Positions 5,969 to 13,025 of a stretch of DNA of 21,311 nt are shown here, piece by piece. A program made the translations under genes and the position numbers. The number at the start of each line of letters is the position of its first letter. Within the stretch, counting starts at the first letter, position 1. This DNA comes from an uncultured Verrucomicrobiota bacterium (GTDB lineage: Bacteria > Verrucomicrobiota > Kiritimatiellia > RFP12 > UBA1067), in assembly GCA_945487985.1 (NCBI GenBank), contig CALYTX010000004.1:1-21311 (forward strand), read 5' to 3'. Below the pieces are notes generated by a model. That model saw nothing but the letters and a program-made list of their open reading frames with translations, had not been told where the DNA came from and searched no databases.

Positions 5969-7089
5969 TGCGCGCGGTTGTCGCACTTGGTTCGAACATC
6001 GCCCCGCGAGAACGCTATCTCGCCGCGGCGATAGAGAAGCTTTCGTTGCTTCCTGGCACGCGGCTGATCGGCGAGAGTACGCCGATCGAAACCGAGCCGG
6101 TGGATGTGCCCGACGAATTCGCCGATTGCAAGTTTCTCAATCAAGCCGCGGTTTTCGAGACCGCACTCGGTCCGGACGAATTCTCGCGGCGGATGCACGA
6201 AATTGAAACCGCGCTCGGCCGTGTGCGTACGGTGCGCAATGGTCCGAGGACTATCGATTTGGATCTTGTCGATTTTGGCGGGCTGGTACGCTCGTCGCCC
6301 GAACTGATCTTGCCCCATCCGCGGGCGAAACAGCGCGACTTTGTGCTCGTGCCGTTGCAGGAATTGGGTGTAAGCCTTGATTGGACGCTGGCGGACGTGC
6401 GCCAGGAACTGCAATGCGGCAACCGCGTGGTGCTCTTCGTGCGCCATGCGGAGCGTCCGCGCATCGAGGCGGATGATACGACTTTCGGCGACCAACTGCC
6501 GCTGACCGCCGTCGGCGTGGAAACGAGTCGCGATTTCGGACGGCTTATCGCAGGCGCGGCGCGGGAGATTGCGTTCAGGGCCAGTCCCCTCCGGCGTACG
6601 GTGATGACGGCCGAGTGTATCGCCGAAGGCATGGGAATCGCTGCCCCGCGAATCATCACAGATGAGCTAATCGGCAACGGCAGCGCTTTTGTCGAAAGCG
6701 AGTTCAAGGTTTGGGAGTTGTTTCGCGACGGCAGGTTCTTCGAACATATGCGCAAGTGGCTGTCGAACGGGACGCAGTACGGGTTCAATGAACTTTACGC
6801 GGCCGCCGATCGCTTCGAGGAATACGCGCTTTCGGTTTTTTCAGCGCAACTTGGAGTTTTCGCCACCCATGATGTTTATGTGGCGGCTTTTGCCCATGCT
6901 CGCGGAGTGCGCGTCGATTTCTGCGAAGAGAATTGGCCGCGTTTTCTCGATGCGGCGGCAATTGTCGTTGAGCCGGACGGAAAAAGGCGCTATGGTTTCG
7001 TTCGAGCCGGACTTTCCGAGCATTGCCGCGGTGTTTCGGATTCATGCGCATCCGATTCGTCCAGCACGGCGGAGGGGCTTCGCGTCTGA
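5968..7089 (+). CDS. folK: HPPK (FolK) fused to a histidine-phosphatase domain
   Basis: One uninterrupted 373-aa frame carries two enzymes. Residues 1-~138 are a complete 6-hydroxymethyl-7,8-dihydropterin pyrophosphokinase: VALGSN at 5-10, FLNQAAVFET, GPRTIDLDL at 92-100 and LPHPRAKQRDFVLVPL at 115-130. Residues ~153-350 are a histidine phosphatase (phosphoglycerate-mutase superfamily): VRHAERP with phospho-acceptor His160, SPLRRTVMTAE with the second arginine, and THDVYVAAFA with His301. HPPK transfers pyrophosphate from ATP to the pterin in folate synthesis; the phosphatase substrate is unknown. It starts at ATG 5968, overlapping the ligase stop by one base. The last ~30 residues are Ser/Asp-rich and overlap a convergent gene by 100 nt. 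Domain calls are firm; the coupling of activities is inference. Confidence 0.88.
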   Translation: MRAVVALGSNIAPRERYLAAAIEKLSLLPGTRLIGESTPIETEPVDVPDEFADCKFLNQAAVFETALGPDEFSRRMHEIETALGRVRTVRNGPRTIDLDLVDFGGLVRSSPELILPHPRAKQRDFVLVPLQELGVSLDWTLADVRQELQCGNRVVLFVRHAERPRIEADDTTFGDQLPLTAVGVETSRDFGRLIAGAAREIAFRASPLRRTVMTAECIAEGMGIAAPRIITDELIGNGSAFVESEFKVWELFRDGRFFEHMRKWLSNGTQYGFNELYAAADRFEEYALSVFSAQLGVFATHDVYVAAFAHARGVRVDFCEENWPRFLDAAAIVVEPDGKRRYGFVRAGLSEHCRGVSDSCASDSSSTAEGLRV

Positions 7090-8141
7090 CTTTCGGCTGT
7101 GCCGTGGGTGCATGCCGCGGCGATGCGACAGTAGCCGCGCAGGACTAAAACAAGCAGCAAGGCGAGCGGACGGCGCGAGGGCAAAGGGAAGGTCGACAAC
7201 GCGCGGCGCGTGGATGGCGAGGCGAGATAGGTGCGCAACAGTCTCAGACCTTCGCGCCAGTCGCTTGGACGGCGCCAGAGCGCATAGATTATTTCCATTG
7301 CCGAGAATACGCATGAGGCCGAATAGAGCGGCCAGAGGCGTCCGTGGGTGCGTGCGTCAAGCTCATCGCGTTTGGCCAACATGCGCAGTTTGTTGGTCAC
7401 GCGCACCATCGAGTGGTTGTGTCGCGTGGCGGCGCCGCTTGGGCGCACGGTGTAATTGTAGAGTGCCTCGTTCAGGCAGGTCATCGAACTGGCCGAAATC
7501 AGGAATTCGCAGTTGAACATCGCATCTTCGTAAAGCACAATCGTTTCATCGAAGCGCACATTGCAGCGGCGGATTACCTCCATTCGGTAGCCGCCGCGCC
7601 AGACCGCGCCTTCTTCACGACCGGCTTGCCAGTTGCCTCTCATTCCCCAGATGCGCGCCTGATCGTTGGAATACCCGAAAAGATGCGGGAAGAATCCATC
7701 GATGATTTCGTTGGTGCTGGCATATTCGTAGACCCCCTGTAATGGGATTTTGCGCCATTCACCCCGCTCGCCGATTCGCCGCTGGTAGGCGAAAAGGCAG
7801 CAGTCGGATTGGGTTTGTTCGAGACGAGCAATCGCTCGTGAGAGCATGTTGGGCTGGGCGGTGTCATCGGGGTCGATGAAAAAGATGTAGCGCCCGCGGG
7901 CGGCATCAAGGCCGCGGTTGCGGGCGGACGATACGCCGCGGTTGGGTTGGGCGATAATCTTCAGGCGATGGTCGCGCTGGGCGGCGTTTTCGAGAATGGC
8001 TCGAGTGGCATCGGTCGAGCCATCGTCGATTGCGATAAGCTCGAAATCGGTGAACGTCTGCGCCCAGACGCTTGAGAGCGCAGCGTCGAGATAGGGCGAA
8101 GAGTTGAAGCAAGGCATGATGATGCTGGCAACTGGATCCAT
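6990..8141 (-). CDS. Family 2 glycosyltransferase
   Basis: The 383-aa product is a GT-A fold glycosyltransferase. It starts VASIIMPCFNSSPYLDAAL; FELIAIDDGSTD holds the nucleotide-sugar-binding DDGS (39-42), NRGVSSARNRGLDAARGRY follows, and FIDPDD (88-93) is the DXD-type metal site. A later EDAMFNCEFL segment (about residues 206-215) is typical of the acceptor side in GT2 enzymes that build polysaccharide. There is no strong transmembrane segment, so it is probably a cytoplasmic or membrane-associated enzyme. Sugar and acceptor are unknown. The C-terminal ~35 residues are low-complexity Ser/Glu-rich and overlap the convergent HPPK-phosphatase gene. An extended -10 box lies just upstream of ATG 8141. 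Confidence 0.9.
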   Translation of the reverse strand: MDPVASIIMPCFNSSPYLDAALSSVWAQTFTDFELIAIDDGSTDATRAILENAAQRDHRLKIIAQPNRGVSSARNRGLDAARGRYIFFIDPDDTAQPNMLSRAIARLEQTQSDCCLFAYQRRIGERGEWRKIPLQGVYEYASTNEIIDGFFPHLFGYSNDQARIWGMRGNWQAGREEGAVWRGGYRMEVIRRCNVRFDETIVLYEDAMFNCEFLISASSMTCLNEALYNYTVRPSGAATRHNHSMVRVTNKLRMLAKRDELDARTHGRLWPLYSASCVFSAMEIIYALWRRPSDWREGLRLLRTYLASPSTRRALSTFPLPSRRPLALLLVLVLRGYCRIAAACTHGTAESQTRSPSAVLDESDAHESETPRQCSESPARTKP

Positions 8142-8149
8142 CAGTGAAA

Positions 8150-8155
8150 ATTATA
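8150..8155 (-). promoter_or_regulatory. Extended -10 box for the GT2 gene
   Basis: On the minus strand the sequence reads TGGTATAAT, a perfect TATAAT with an upstream TG. Only eight bases separate the hexamer from the ATG, so transcription would start at or next to the start codon and the mRNA would be essentially leaderless. No good -35 hexamer is visible. Confidence 0.45.
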
Positions 8156-8197
8156 CCAAATTGTCCCAATCCGCGCGGCAGAGAACCTGTCGCACAT

Positions 8198-8227
8198 TTG
8201 ACCCGGCAAGGTTCGTTTTGGTAAAAT
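8198..8227 (+). promoter_or_regulatory. Sigma70-type promoter upstream of the GYF_2 operon
   Basis: TTGACC (8198-8203) is followed after 18 nt by TAAAAT (8222-8227), with TGG immediately before the -10 as in extended promoters. It lies in the 213-nt divergent gap between the glycosyltransferase and the operon beginning at 8355. The leader would be about 120 nt. A second -10-like TTTAAT (8335-8340) sits closer to the ATG and could give a very short leader instead. Confidence 0.45.
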
Positions 8228-8354
8228 TTCACCGAAATTATGGTTAGAATTCCTTACTGCGAAAGTGCGCAAATATTTCAAGTCTGCAGCCACGCGGATG
8301 GTATCGAGCGAAATCAAATAGTGCAAAAACGAATTTAATACGAATTGTTACATT

Positions 8355-9062
8355 ATGTCCGATAAAGAAATTTGGTATGTTCGCAGTGCGGAAGGGGCGG
8401 TCTACGGGCCGTCCGACCGCGAAACATTAGCGCAGTGGGCTCGCGAGGGCCGGATAGATCCGTCGGGATTTGTTTCTCAGGATCGGCTCGAGTGGATGCC
8501 TGCACAATTGATGGCCGAGCTCGAAATGACATGGATTGTCGAAGCCGAGCCCGGCAAGTTCTTCGGTCCGTTCAATCGTGAAGTAGTAATCCGTCTGGCA
8601 GCTGACGGGCAAATTCCGCCAGGAGCCACCGTTTACCGCAAGCATGAGTATGCGCCCGATGAAGATCCTCCGCCTGTGATCGAGGAAAAAATCGTCGAAG
8701 TTCCCGTCGAGGTCGAAAAGATCGTTGAGAAGATCGTCGAGAAGGAAGTGCGTGTCGAGGTTCCGGTCGAAAAGATCGTCGAGAAGATTGTCGAGAAGGA
8801 AGTGCGCGTCGAGGTTCCAGTCGAAAAGATTGTTGAGAAGATTATCGAAGTCGAGCCGCCTGCCCGCACTCAAATTGTCGATGCGGAAGTGGTCGATGCC
8901 GTCGGCGCGCAGCCGCCGCCGCCGATATTCAGGGGAATCTTCAAGGGTGCGGATCGCTCGCGGTTAGAAGCGCTTGAAGCGGCTGCCCGCCGCGAACTTT
9001 CGGCCGCCAAGCGCGGTGGAATCTCGGCCATTGGCGGTATTTTCGGAAGGAGGAGGGGATGA
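8355..9062 (+). CDS. GYF_2-domain protein with VEKIVEK repeats
   Basis: The 235-aa product carries two GYF_2 (DUF4339-type) modules. One is IWYVRSAEGAVYGPSDRETLAQWAREGRI at ~6-55; the second, diverged, is WIVEAEPGKFFGPFNREVVIRLAADGQI at ~60-95. A repetitive VEKIVEK/VEVPVEK segment (~111-167) and a short basic tail (GIFGRRRG) follow. GYF-like modules bind proline-rich peptides in other proteins and occur at the N-terminus of many bacterial envelope proteins; here there is no transmembrane segment. The gene is the first of four linked by ATGA overlaps, with a paralog immediately downstream. ATG 8355 starts the conserved domain and has no clear SD. The domain call is good; the function is unknown. 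Confidence 0.75.
   Translation: MSDKEIWYVRSAEGAVYGPSDRETLAQWAREGRIDPSGFVSQDRLEWMPAQLMAELEMTWIVEAEPGKFFGPFNREVVIRLAADGQIPPGATVYRKHEYAPDEDPPPVIEEKIVEVPVEVEKIVEKIVEKEVRVEVPVEKIVEKIVEKEVRVEVPVEKIVEKIIEVEPPARTQIVDAEVVDAVGAQPPPPIFRGIFKGADRSRLEALEAAARRELSAAKRGGISAIGGIFGRRRG
8685..8855 (+). repeat. VEKIVEK-coding repeats (54-nt periodicity)
   Basis: The segment encodes repeated KEVRVEVPVEKIVEKIVE units. GAAGGAAGTG recurs exactly 54 nt apart (8741 and 8795), so two near-identical 18-codon units are followed by a partial third. Copies differ mostly at synonymous positions, which indicates protein-level constraint with some repeat expansion. Confidence 0.75.
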
Positions 9063-10501
9063 GCGAGGCAAAATGGTATTTGCGCACGCAGGACGAGACC
9101 TTTGGCCCGGAGACTAAGGACAGGCTGGTTGAATGGGCGCGCATGGGGCGTATCCAGCCTGGACAGGAGGTTTCCGACGATAATATTCTTTGGCGCAAGG
9201 TCGAAGATGTGCCATTTCTGGATATGCGTTTTTCGATCGATATCGGTGATGGCAATCCGCGCGGACCGTTCAACCGCGTCGCTGCCGAGACGCTGATTGC
9301 GTCCGGAAGGCTGCCGAAAACGGCGACGCTTGTTGAGACGCGAGCTCCTTTTGAAACTGTCCGGAATGCAGCGGAAGGTGCCGTCGGCGATGATATCTCC
9401 GCGCCTGCTGAGGAAACGCCGTCGGTGAAGGTGGTAGAGAAGATCGTGGAGGTTCCGGTCGAAAAGATCGTCGAGGTCGAGAAAATCGTCGAAGTCGAAA
9501 AGATCGTCGAGAAGGAAGTTCCCATCGAGGTTGAGAAGATCATCGAGAAGCGGGTTGAAGTTCCGGTCGAGGTCGAGAAGATCGTCGAGAAAGTGATTGA
9601 GAAAACGGTAGTCGATGATTCCCGTGTCAAGGAGCTTGAAGAGTTGCTCGCGACCGAGCGCAAGCACCTCGCAGAGCAGCTCGAGGCGGAACGCCGCCAT
9701 ACTGAAGATCTGCAGAAGCGCATGGACGCGGCGCTCAAGGCATCCGCCGAGCGCGAGATGTCCGCCCAGGAAAAAATCGTCGCCGGGGCGAAGGAGGCTT
9801 CGCTGAGGGAGACGAAATTGCGCGAACAGATCGTGGCCCTCGAGAACGAGCTGCGCCGCCTGCCGCAGTCCGCGAGCGAAATTGCCGACATTCAGAGCGC
9901 GGTTTACGCGATTATGACGGCCGAAGCATCGGAGCTTGGGGCGCTGCTCGAGGCGGAGCGCAAGGAGATGGATGAATTCCGCCGTCGTCACCAGGAGCGT
10001 GCCGACCGCTTGCTGGAGCGCCGGCGAGAACTGCTTAAGCGCGCCGGGGCGAACATTGAGGATATGACTCGGCGCTCGCTGGCCAACCATCCAGAAGATC
10101 CGCGCACGGTGCAATTGCGCAAGGAGCTCGAGGAGGTGCGCTCGGCGGCGTCGCGCCGCGAATTCGAAAGCGCGCGTAGGATCGAAGAACTTTCGGCCAG
10201 TCTCCGGCTGTGCGAGGCGGAGCAGTCGCGCGACCGCGAGAATCTTAAAGATTTAGCACAAATGCGCGACGAAATCATTCAACTCAACGAGAAACTGCAA
10301 CTGCGCGAGAAGGAACTGATGGCCGAACGGCAGCGCAATGAAGATCTGCGTCAGCAACAGGCGATAAACCAGCAGACGCTTATGACCCGAATCGCGCGGC
10401 TCGAGTCGCCCTCGATTGGCTCTACCGAATCGTTTGAGACCAATCAGAGCCGCGAGGCGAAGATGGTCAAGCTGCCCAATTGGATGAGGTTCCGCCGATG
10501 A
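9059..10501 (+). CDS. GYF_2 protein with VEKIVEK repeats and long coiled coil
   Basis: The 480-aa product is a paralog of the upstream gene. A GYF_2 module (WYLRTQDETFGPETKDRLVEWARMGRI, ~6-50) is followed by a diverged second module (DIGDGNPRGPFNRVAAETLIASGRLP, ~61-86) and VEKIV/VEVPVE repeats (~125-183). After that comes a long, charged, heptad-like region (~188-455, KELEELLATERKHLAEQLEAERRH and onwards) predicted to form a coiled coil. A short tail ends in NWMRFRR. No signal peptide or transmembrane segment is seen, so it is likely a cytoplasmic scaffold or filament-like protein. The start overlaps the upstream stop as ATGA. The role is unknown; the linked TPR protein suggests a protein-interaction assembly. 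Confidence 0.75.
   Translation: MSEAKWYLRTQDETFGPETKDRLVEWARMGRIQPGQEVSDDNILWRKVEDVPFLDMRFSIDIGDGNPRGPFNRVAAETLIASGRLPKTATLVETRAPFETVRNAAEGAVGDDISAPAEETPSVKVVEKIVEVPVEKIVEVEKIVEVEKIVEKEVPIEVEKIIEKRVEVPVEVEKIVEKVIEKTVVDDSRVKELEELLATERKHLAEQLEAERRHTEDLQKRMDAALKASAEREMSAQEKIVAGAKEASLRETKLREQIVALENELRRLPQSASEIADIQSAVYAIMTAEASELGALLEAERKEMDEFRRRHQERADRLLERRRELLKRAGANIEDMTRRSLANHPEDPRTVQLRKELEEVRSAASRREFESARRIEELSASLRLCEAEQSRDRENLKDLAQMRDEIIQLNEKLQLREKELMAERQRNEDLRQQQAINQQTLMTRIARLESPSIGSTESFETNQSREAKMVKLPNWMRFRR
9431..9607 (+). repeat. VEKIV-coding repeats in the coiled-coil paralog
   Basis: The sequence encodes about 59 residues built from EKIVEV, EKIVEK and VEVPVE blocks, related to the repeats of the upstream paralog but in a less regular order. 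The shared block vocabulary in neighbouring genes points to duplication and possible gene conversion. Confidence 0.65.
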
Positions 10502-12057
10502 CGATAGCCACTGGGCTTCTCCTTGTCGTGCTGTCGATTTGGGATTACCCCTCTCGGCAGCCGGCGCATGAGCAGTTGCGGAGTGAATTCATGCTCGCCA
10601 TCCGCCGGGGCGATTTTGCGCGGATGGAATTGTGCGCCGCCAAAGGCGTTGAACTTCTGCCTGACGATCCCACCTGGCGCTACAATTTGGCTTGCGCGCT
10701 CTCGCGCGGCAACAAGCGCGAGGCGGCGATAACTGCGCTCGAGAAGGCGATAGAGCTCGGGTTTCGCGATTCAGAAGCAATCGCCTCCGACAGCGATTTC
10801 ATGCCCATCGTGGATGATGCGCGTTTCCGGGACGCGGTGGAAACGGCCGCTCGCCTGAAAAACCGTCCGCTGCTCACCGGTCCGCTGGCCGTCGTTCCGG
10901 CAATGGGGTTTTTCGGTCAAATGCAGACGCTGGGCGCGCACAACCTCGGCTGGGATTTCGATGCGGGTGCGTTTGACGCGAAACTCACGCTCGTCGCGGA
11001 GGGCGCCGGCGGCAATTTGGGCGATTTGTATTTCAACCGTGACGGCGGTCATTCGCTGTTGGCGGTGACCAATTTTCCCGGGCTTACAAGGGTTCGCTTC
11101 GATGAAGAAGGTCGCTCGCGCGGGATGGATCTTGATTTTCCAAACGTCCTCTTCCCGTATCCTGTTTTCGGCAACGCCAGCCGCGCGCTTGTGAGCGGAC
11201 CTTATCGCCGGTCAATTCCGCGCGCGATGATGTCCAGTCGCGCCAGATGGATGAAAACTGCGGCGCGCTTTTACGTCTCCAATCAGATTTGGGCGTTTCC
11301 GGCAGTTATGGATTATCCCAATACCGAGGTAGAGACCATTTGCTCCAATGATGTTTTCGCATCTGTCGCGCCGTATTGGATTGCCACGGCTGGGCGTAGC
11401 TGGTCCGACCAGTACTATTTGCGCGCGGCGTTAGAAATCAGCCGCTCGTTGCATGTGCTCGTGAAGAAGCAGATTGTCTCGCGCGGTCTGCTCGCGCCTA
11501 CGGTGCAAACGCTTCTGCGGCGCTCGCTCAAAACCGTCGAGAAGGATGGCGACTATCTAACTTCCCGGGCACACCCAACCTGCTTCCCACGCAACGGACT
11601 CGATTTGAAACGGATGAAAGAGCTTGCTTCGTCGATGAGCATCGAAGCCATTCCCCCTGTCGCCGCCATCCGGGAGGTTGCCGGTATTGAGCCTCAGCCA
11701 TCCGGTTCGTTCCCAGAGCTTACCTACGCTACGCCTTTTGCCTGGGCCGTGGTGTTGCGTTCAAGTCAGACAAATAGGGTTTTCTCGATTCGCGCCTGCG
11801 GCGCCGAAGAATACGCCTTCGCGCTTGTCCACGACGAGCGCCAGATTGCCAGTCTCGAGCGTACCGCTTCCGATTGCGCGCGCGTGACGATCGACCGGCG
11901 GAGAATGACGACGACCAACCGGGTGGATGTTGCGGTGTTTGCCCGCAATCCCGGTTCGTTCTGGGGTGCGCCAGCGTTCGTCTCGTTTGCGGTCGTAGAC
12001 CCCGATGCGGTTTATTCCGATCCGGTGCTGACGCCGCGGACGGAGAACGGCCAATGA
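10498..12057 (+). CDS. TPR-containing protein of unknown function, probably exported
   Basis: The 519-aa product starts with a hydrophobic segment (MTIATGLLLVVLSIW) that could be a signal peptide or anchor. A tetratricopeptide-type region (~20-120) follows, including DPTWRYNLACALSRGNKREAAITALEKAIELGFRD and a DSDFMPIVDDARFRDAVE ending like the TPR 'end-of-group' motif. The remaining ~390 residues (LGWDFDAGAFDAKLTL ... GNLGDLYFNRDGGHSLL ... VDVAVFARNPGSFWG) have no domain I recognise; the aromatic and Gly-rich character suits an extracytoplasmic beta-rich module. Start 10498 is preferred over 10480 because it forms an ATGA overlap, as elsewhere in this operon. It likely works with the GYF_2 proteins. 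Confidence 0.7.
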   Translation: MTIATGLLLVVLSIWDYPSRQPAHEQLRSEFMLAIRRGDFARMELCAAKGVELLPDDPTWRYNLACALSRGNKREAAITALEKAIELGFRDSEAIASDSDFMPIVDDARFRDAVETAARLKNRPLLTGPLAVVPAMGFFGQMQTLGAHNLGWDFDAGAFDAKLTLVAEGAGGNLGDLYFNRDGGHSLLAVTNFPGLTRVRFDEEGRSRGMDLDFPNVLFPYPVFGNASRALVSGPYRRSIPRAMMSSRARWMKTAARFYVSNQIWAFPAVMDYPNTEVETICSNDVFASVAPYWIATAGRSWSDQYYLRAALEISRSLHVLVKKQIVSRGLLAPTVQTLLRRSLKTVEKDGDYLTSRAHPTCFPRNGLDLKRMKELASSMSIEAIPPVAAIREVAGIEPQPSGSFPELTYATPFAWAVVLRSSQTNRVFSIRACGAEEYAFALVHDERQIASLERTASDCARVTIDRRRMTTTNRVDVAVFARNPGSFWGAPAFVSFAVVDPDAVYSDPVLTPRTENGQ

Positions 12058-13025
12058 AGTTCGTTTTAGCGCCAATGGCCGGTTTTACCGACGCGGCGTT
12101 TCGCCTGATGTGCAGTCAGGGCGGAGCCGATTTGACCTACACGGAGATGGTTTCGGCGGCGGCCTTGGCCCACGGACATTCCCCGAGCGATCTGTTGCTC
12201 GAGACGATGCCTGGGGAAGGTCCGGTTGCCTGCCAGATCTTCGGCGCCGAACTAGGCGACATTGCCGCGGCCACGCGGCGTATTTCATCCGTTGCCTCGC
12301 GTTTTGTCGAGCTCAATCTCAACGCAGGCTGTCCGATGAAGAAGATTACTGCGTGCGGCGCGGGGGCTAAACTCGTTGAAGATCCCGACAAGATTGCGCG
12401 TCTGATTGCGGTGATGAAGGAGATTACCTCTTTGCCCGTCACTCTCAAAACACGTCTCGGGCCGAATCCGGCGCGGACGGCGGTGTTTGAGATTATCGAC
12501 GCGGCGCAGGCTGCTGGTGTGGACGGGATTACACTGCATGCGCGATACACGAGTCAATGCCACGGCGGGATGGTGCACCTCGATCTTTTGGCCGAAGCCG
12601 TCGCCCGCGCACGGGTTCCGATCACCGGCAACGGAAGCGTGACTGATGCGAAAAGCGCCGCGGAAATGGCGCAAACCGGGGTTGACGCACTGATGATCGG
12701 CCGCGCGGCACTCGCCAATCCGTTTGTCTTTACACAACTGCGCGATGCGTTAGCCGGCCGGAATGAAAGTGCGCCGAGGGAAGATTCGATTGTGTCGTGC
12801 GCGCGCCACCTGCGGTATCTGCTTTCGTTCCGCGAACAGATAGCGCGCAATTTCCCGGCGCTACGTACGCCTTCGCCGGATGCGTTTGCCTCGGTCAAGA
12901 TGCACACCCATCTTTTCCGGTATTTCAACGGCCGTCCAGGCGCGGCGGCGATGCGCGCCAGGCTCAATTCCATCCGCACGCTCCGGGAGATAAATGATAT
13001 AATATCAGCTTCATGGACAAAGTAG
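12054..13025 (+). CDS. dus: tRNA-dihydrouridine synthase
   Basis: The 323-aa product is an FMN-dependent Dus enzyme that reduces uridines in the tRNA D-loop using NAD(P)H. Visible motifs are the FMN-binding LAPMAGFTD (5-13), NLNAGCPMKKITACGAGAKL with catalytic Cys93, LKTRLG, the flavin-binding GITLHARYTSQCHGG, ITGNGSV, and DALMIGRAALANPF. A helical domain follows (FREQIARNFPALRT ... HLFRYFNGRPGAAAMRARLN). The ATG overlaps the upstream TPR gene stop as ATGA and begins exactly at the conserved MKFVLAPMAGF. The subfamily (DusB-like) is not certain. Its place at the end of the GYF_2/TPR operon is probably for transcription only. The last 13 nt overlap the next start. Confidence 0.92.
   Translation: MKFVLAPMAGFTDAAFRLMCSQGGADLTYTEMVSAAALAHGHSPSDLLLETMPGEGPVACQIFGAELGDIAAATRRISSVASRFVELNLNAGCPMKKITACGAGAKLVEDPDKIARLIAVMKEITSLPVTLKTRLGPNPARTAVFEIIDAAQAAGVDGITLHARYTSQCHGGMVHLDLLAEAVARARVPITGNGSVTDAKSAAEMAQTGVDALMIGRAALANPFVFTQLRDALAGRNESAPREDSIVSCARHLRYLLSFREQIARNFPALRTPSPDAFASVKMHTHLFRYFNGRPGAAAMRARLNSIRTLREINDIISASWTK
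12998..13003 (+). promoter_or_regulatory. Perfect -10 box within the dus 3' end
   Basis: TATAAT in an AT-rich pocket (GATATAATAT) lies nine bases before ATG 13013, inside the last codons of dus. The transcript would begin within about three bases of the start codon. No recognisable -35 element or SD sequence accompanies it. Confidence 0.45.

Noticed and set aside
8240..8338. 32-aa frame (MVRIPYCESAQIFQVC...) between the promoter at 8198 and the GYF_2 operon
   Set aside because: It has no ribosome binding site and no recognisable similarity. A leader peptide is possible but not supported.
8870..10114. Minus-strand frames opposite the GYF_2 genes, with Leu/Asp- or Ser/Thr-rich repeats
   Set aside because: Their repeats are simply the complement of the VEKIVEK-coding DNA.
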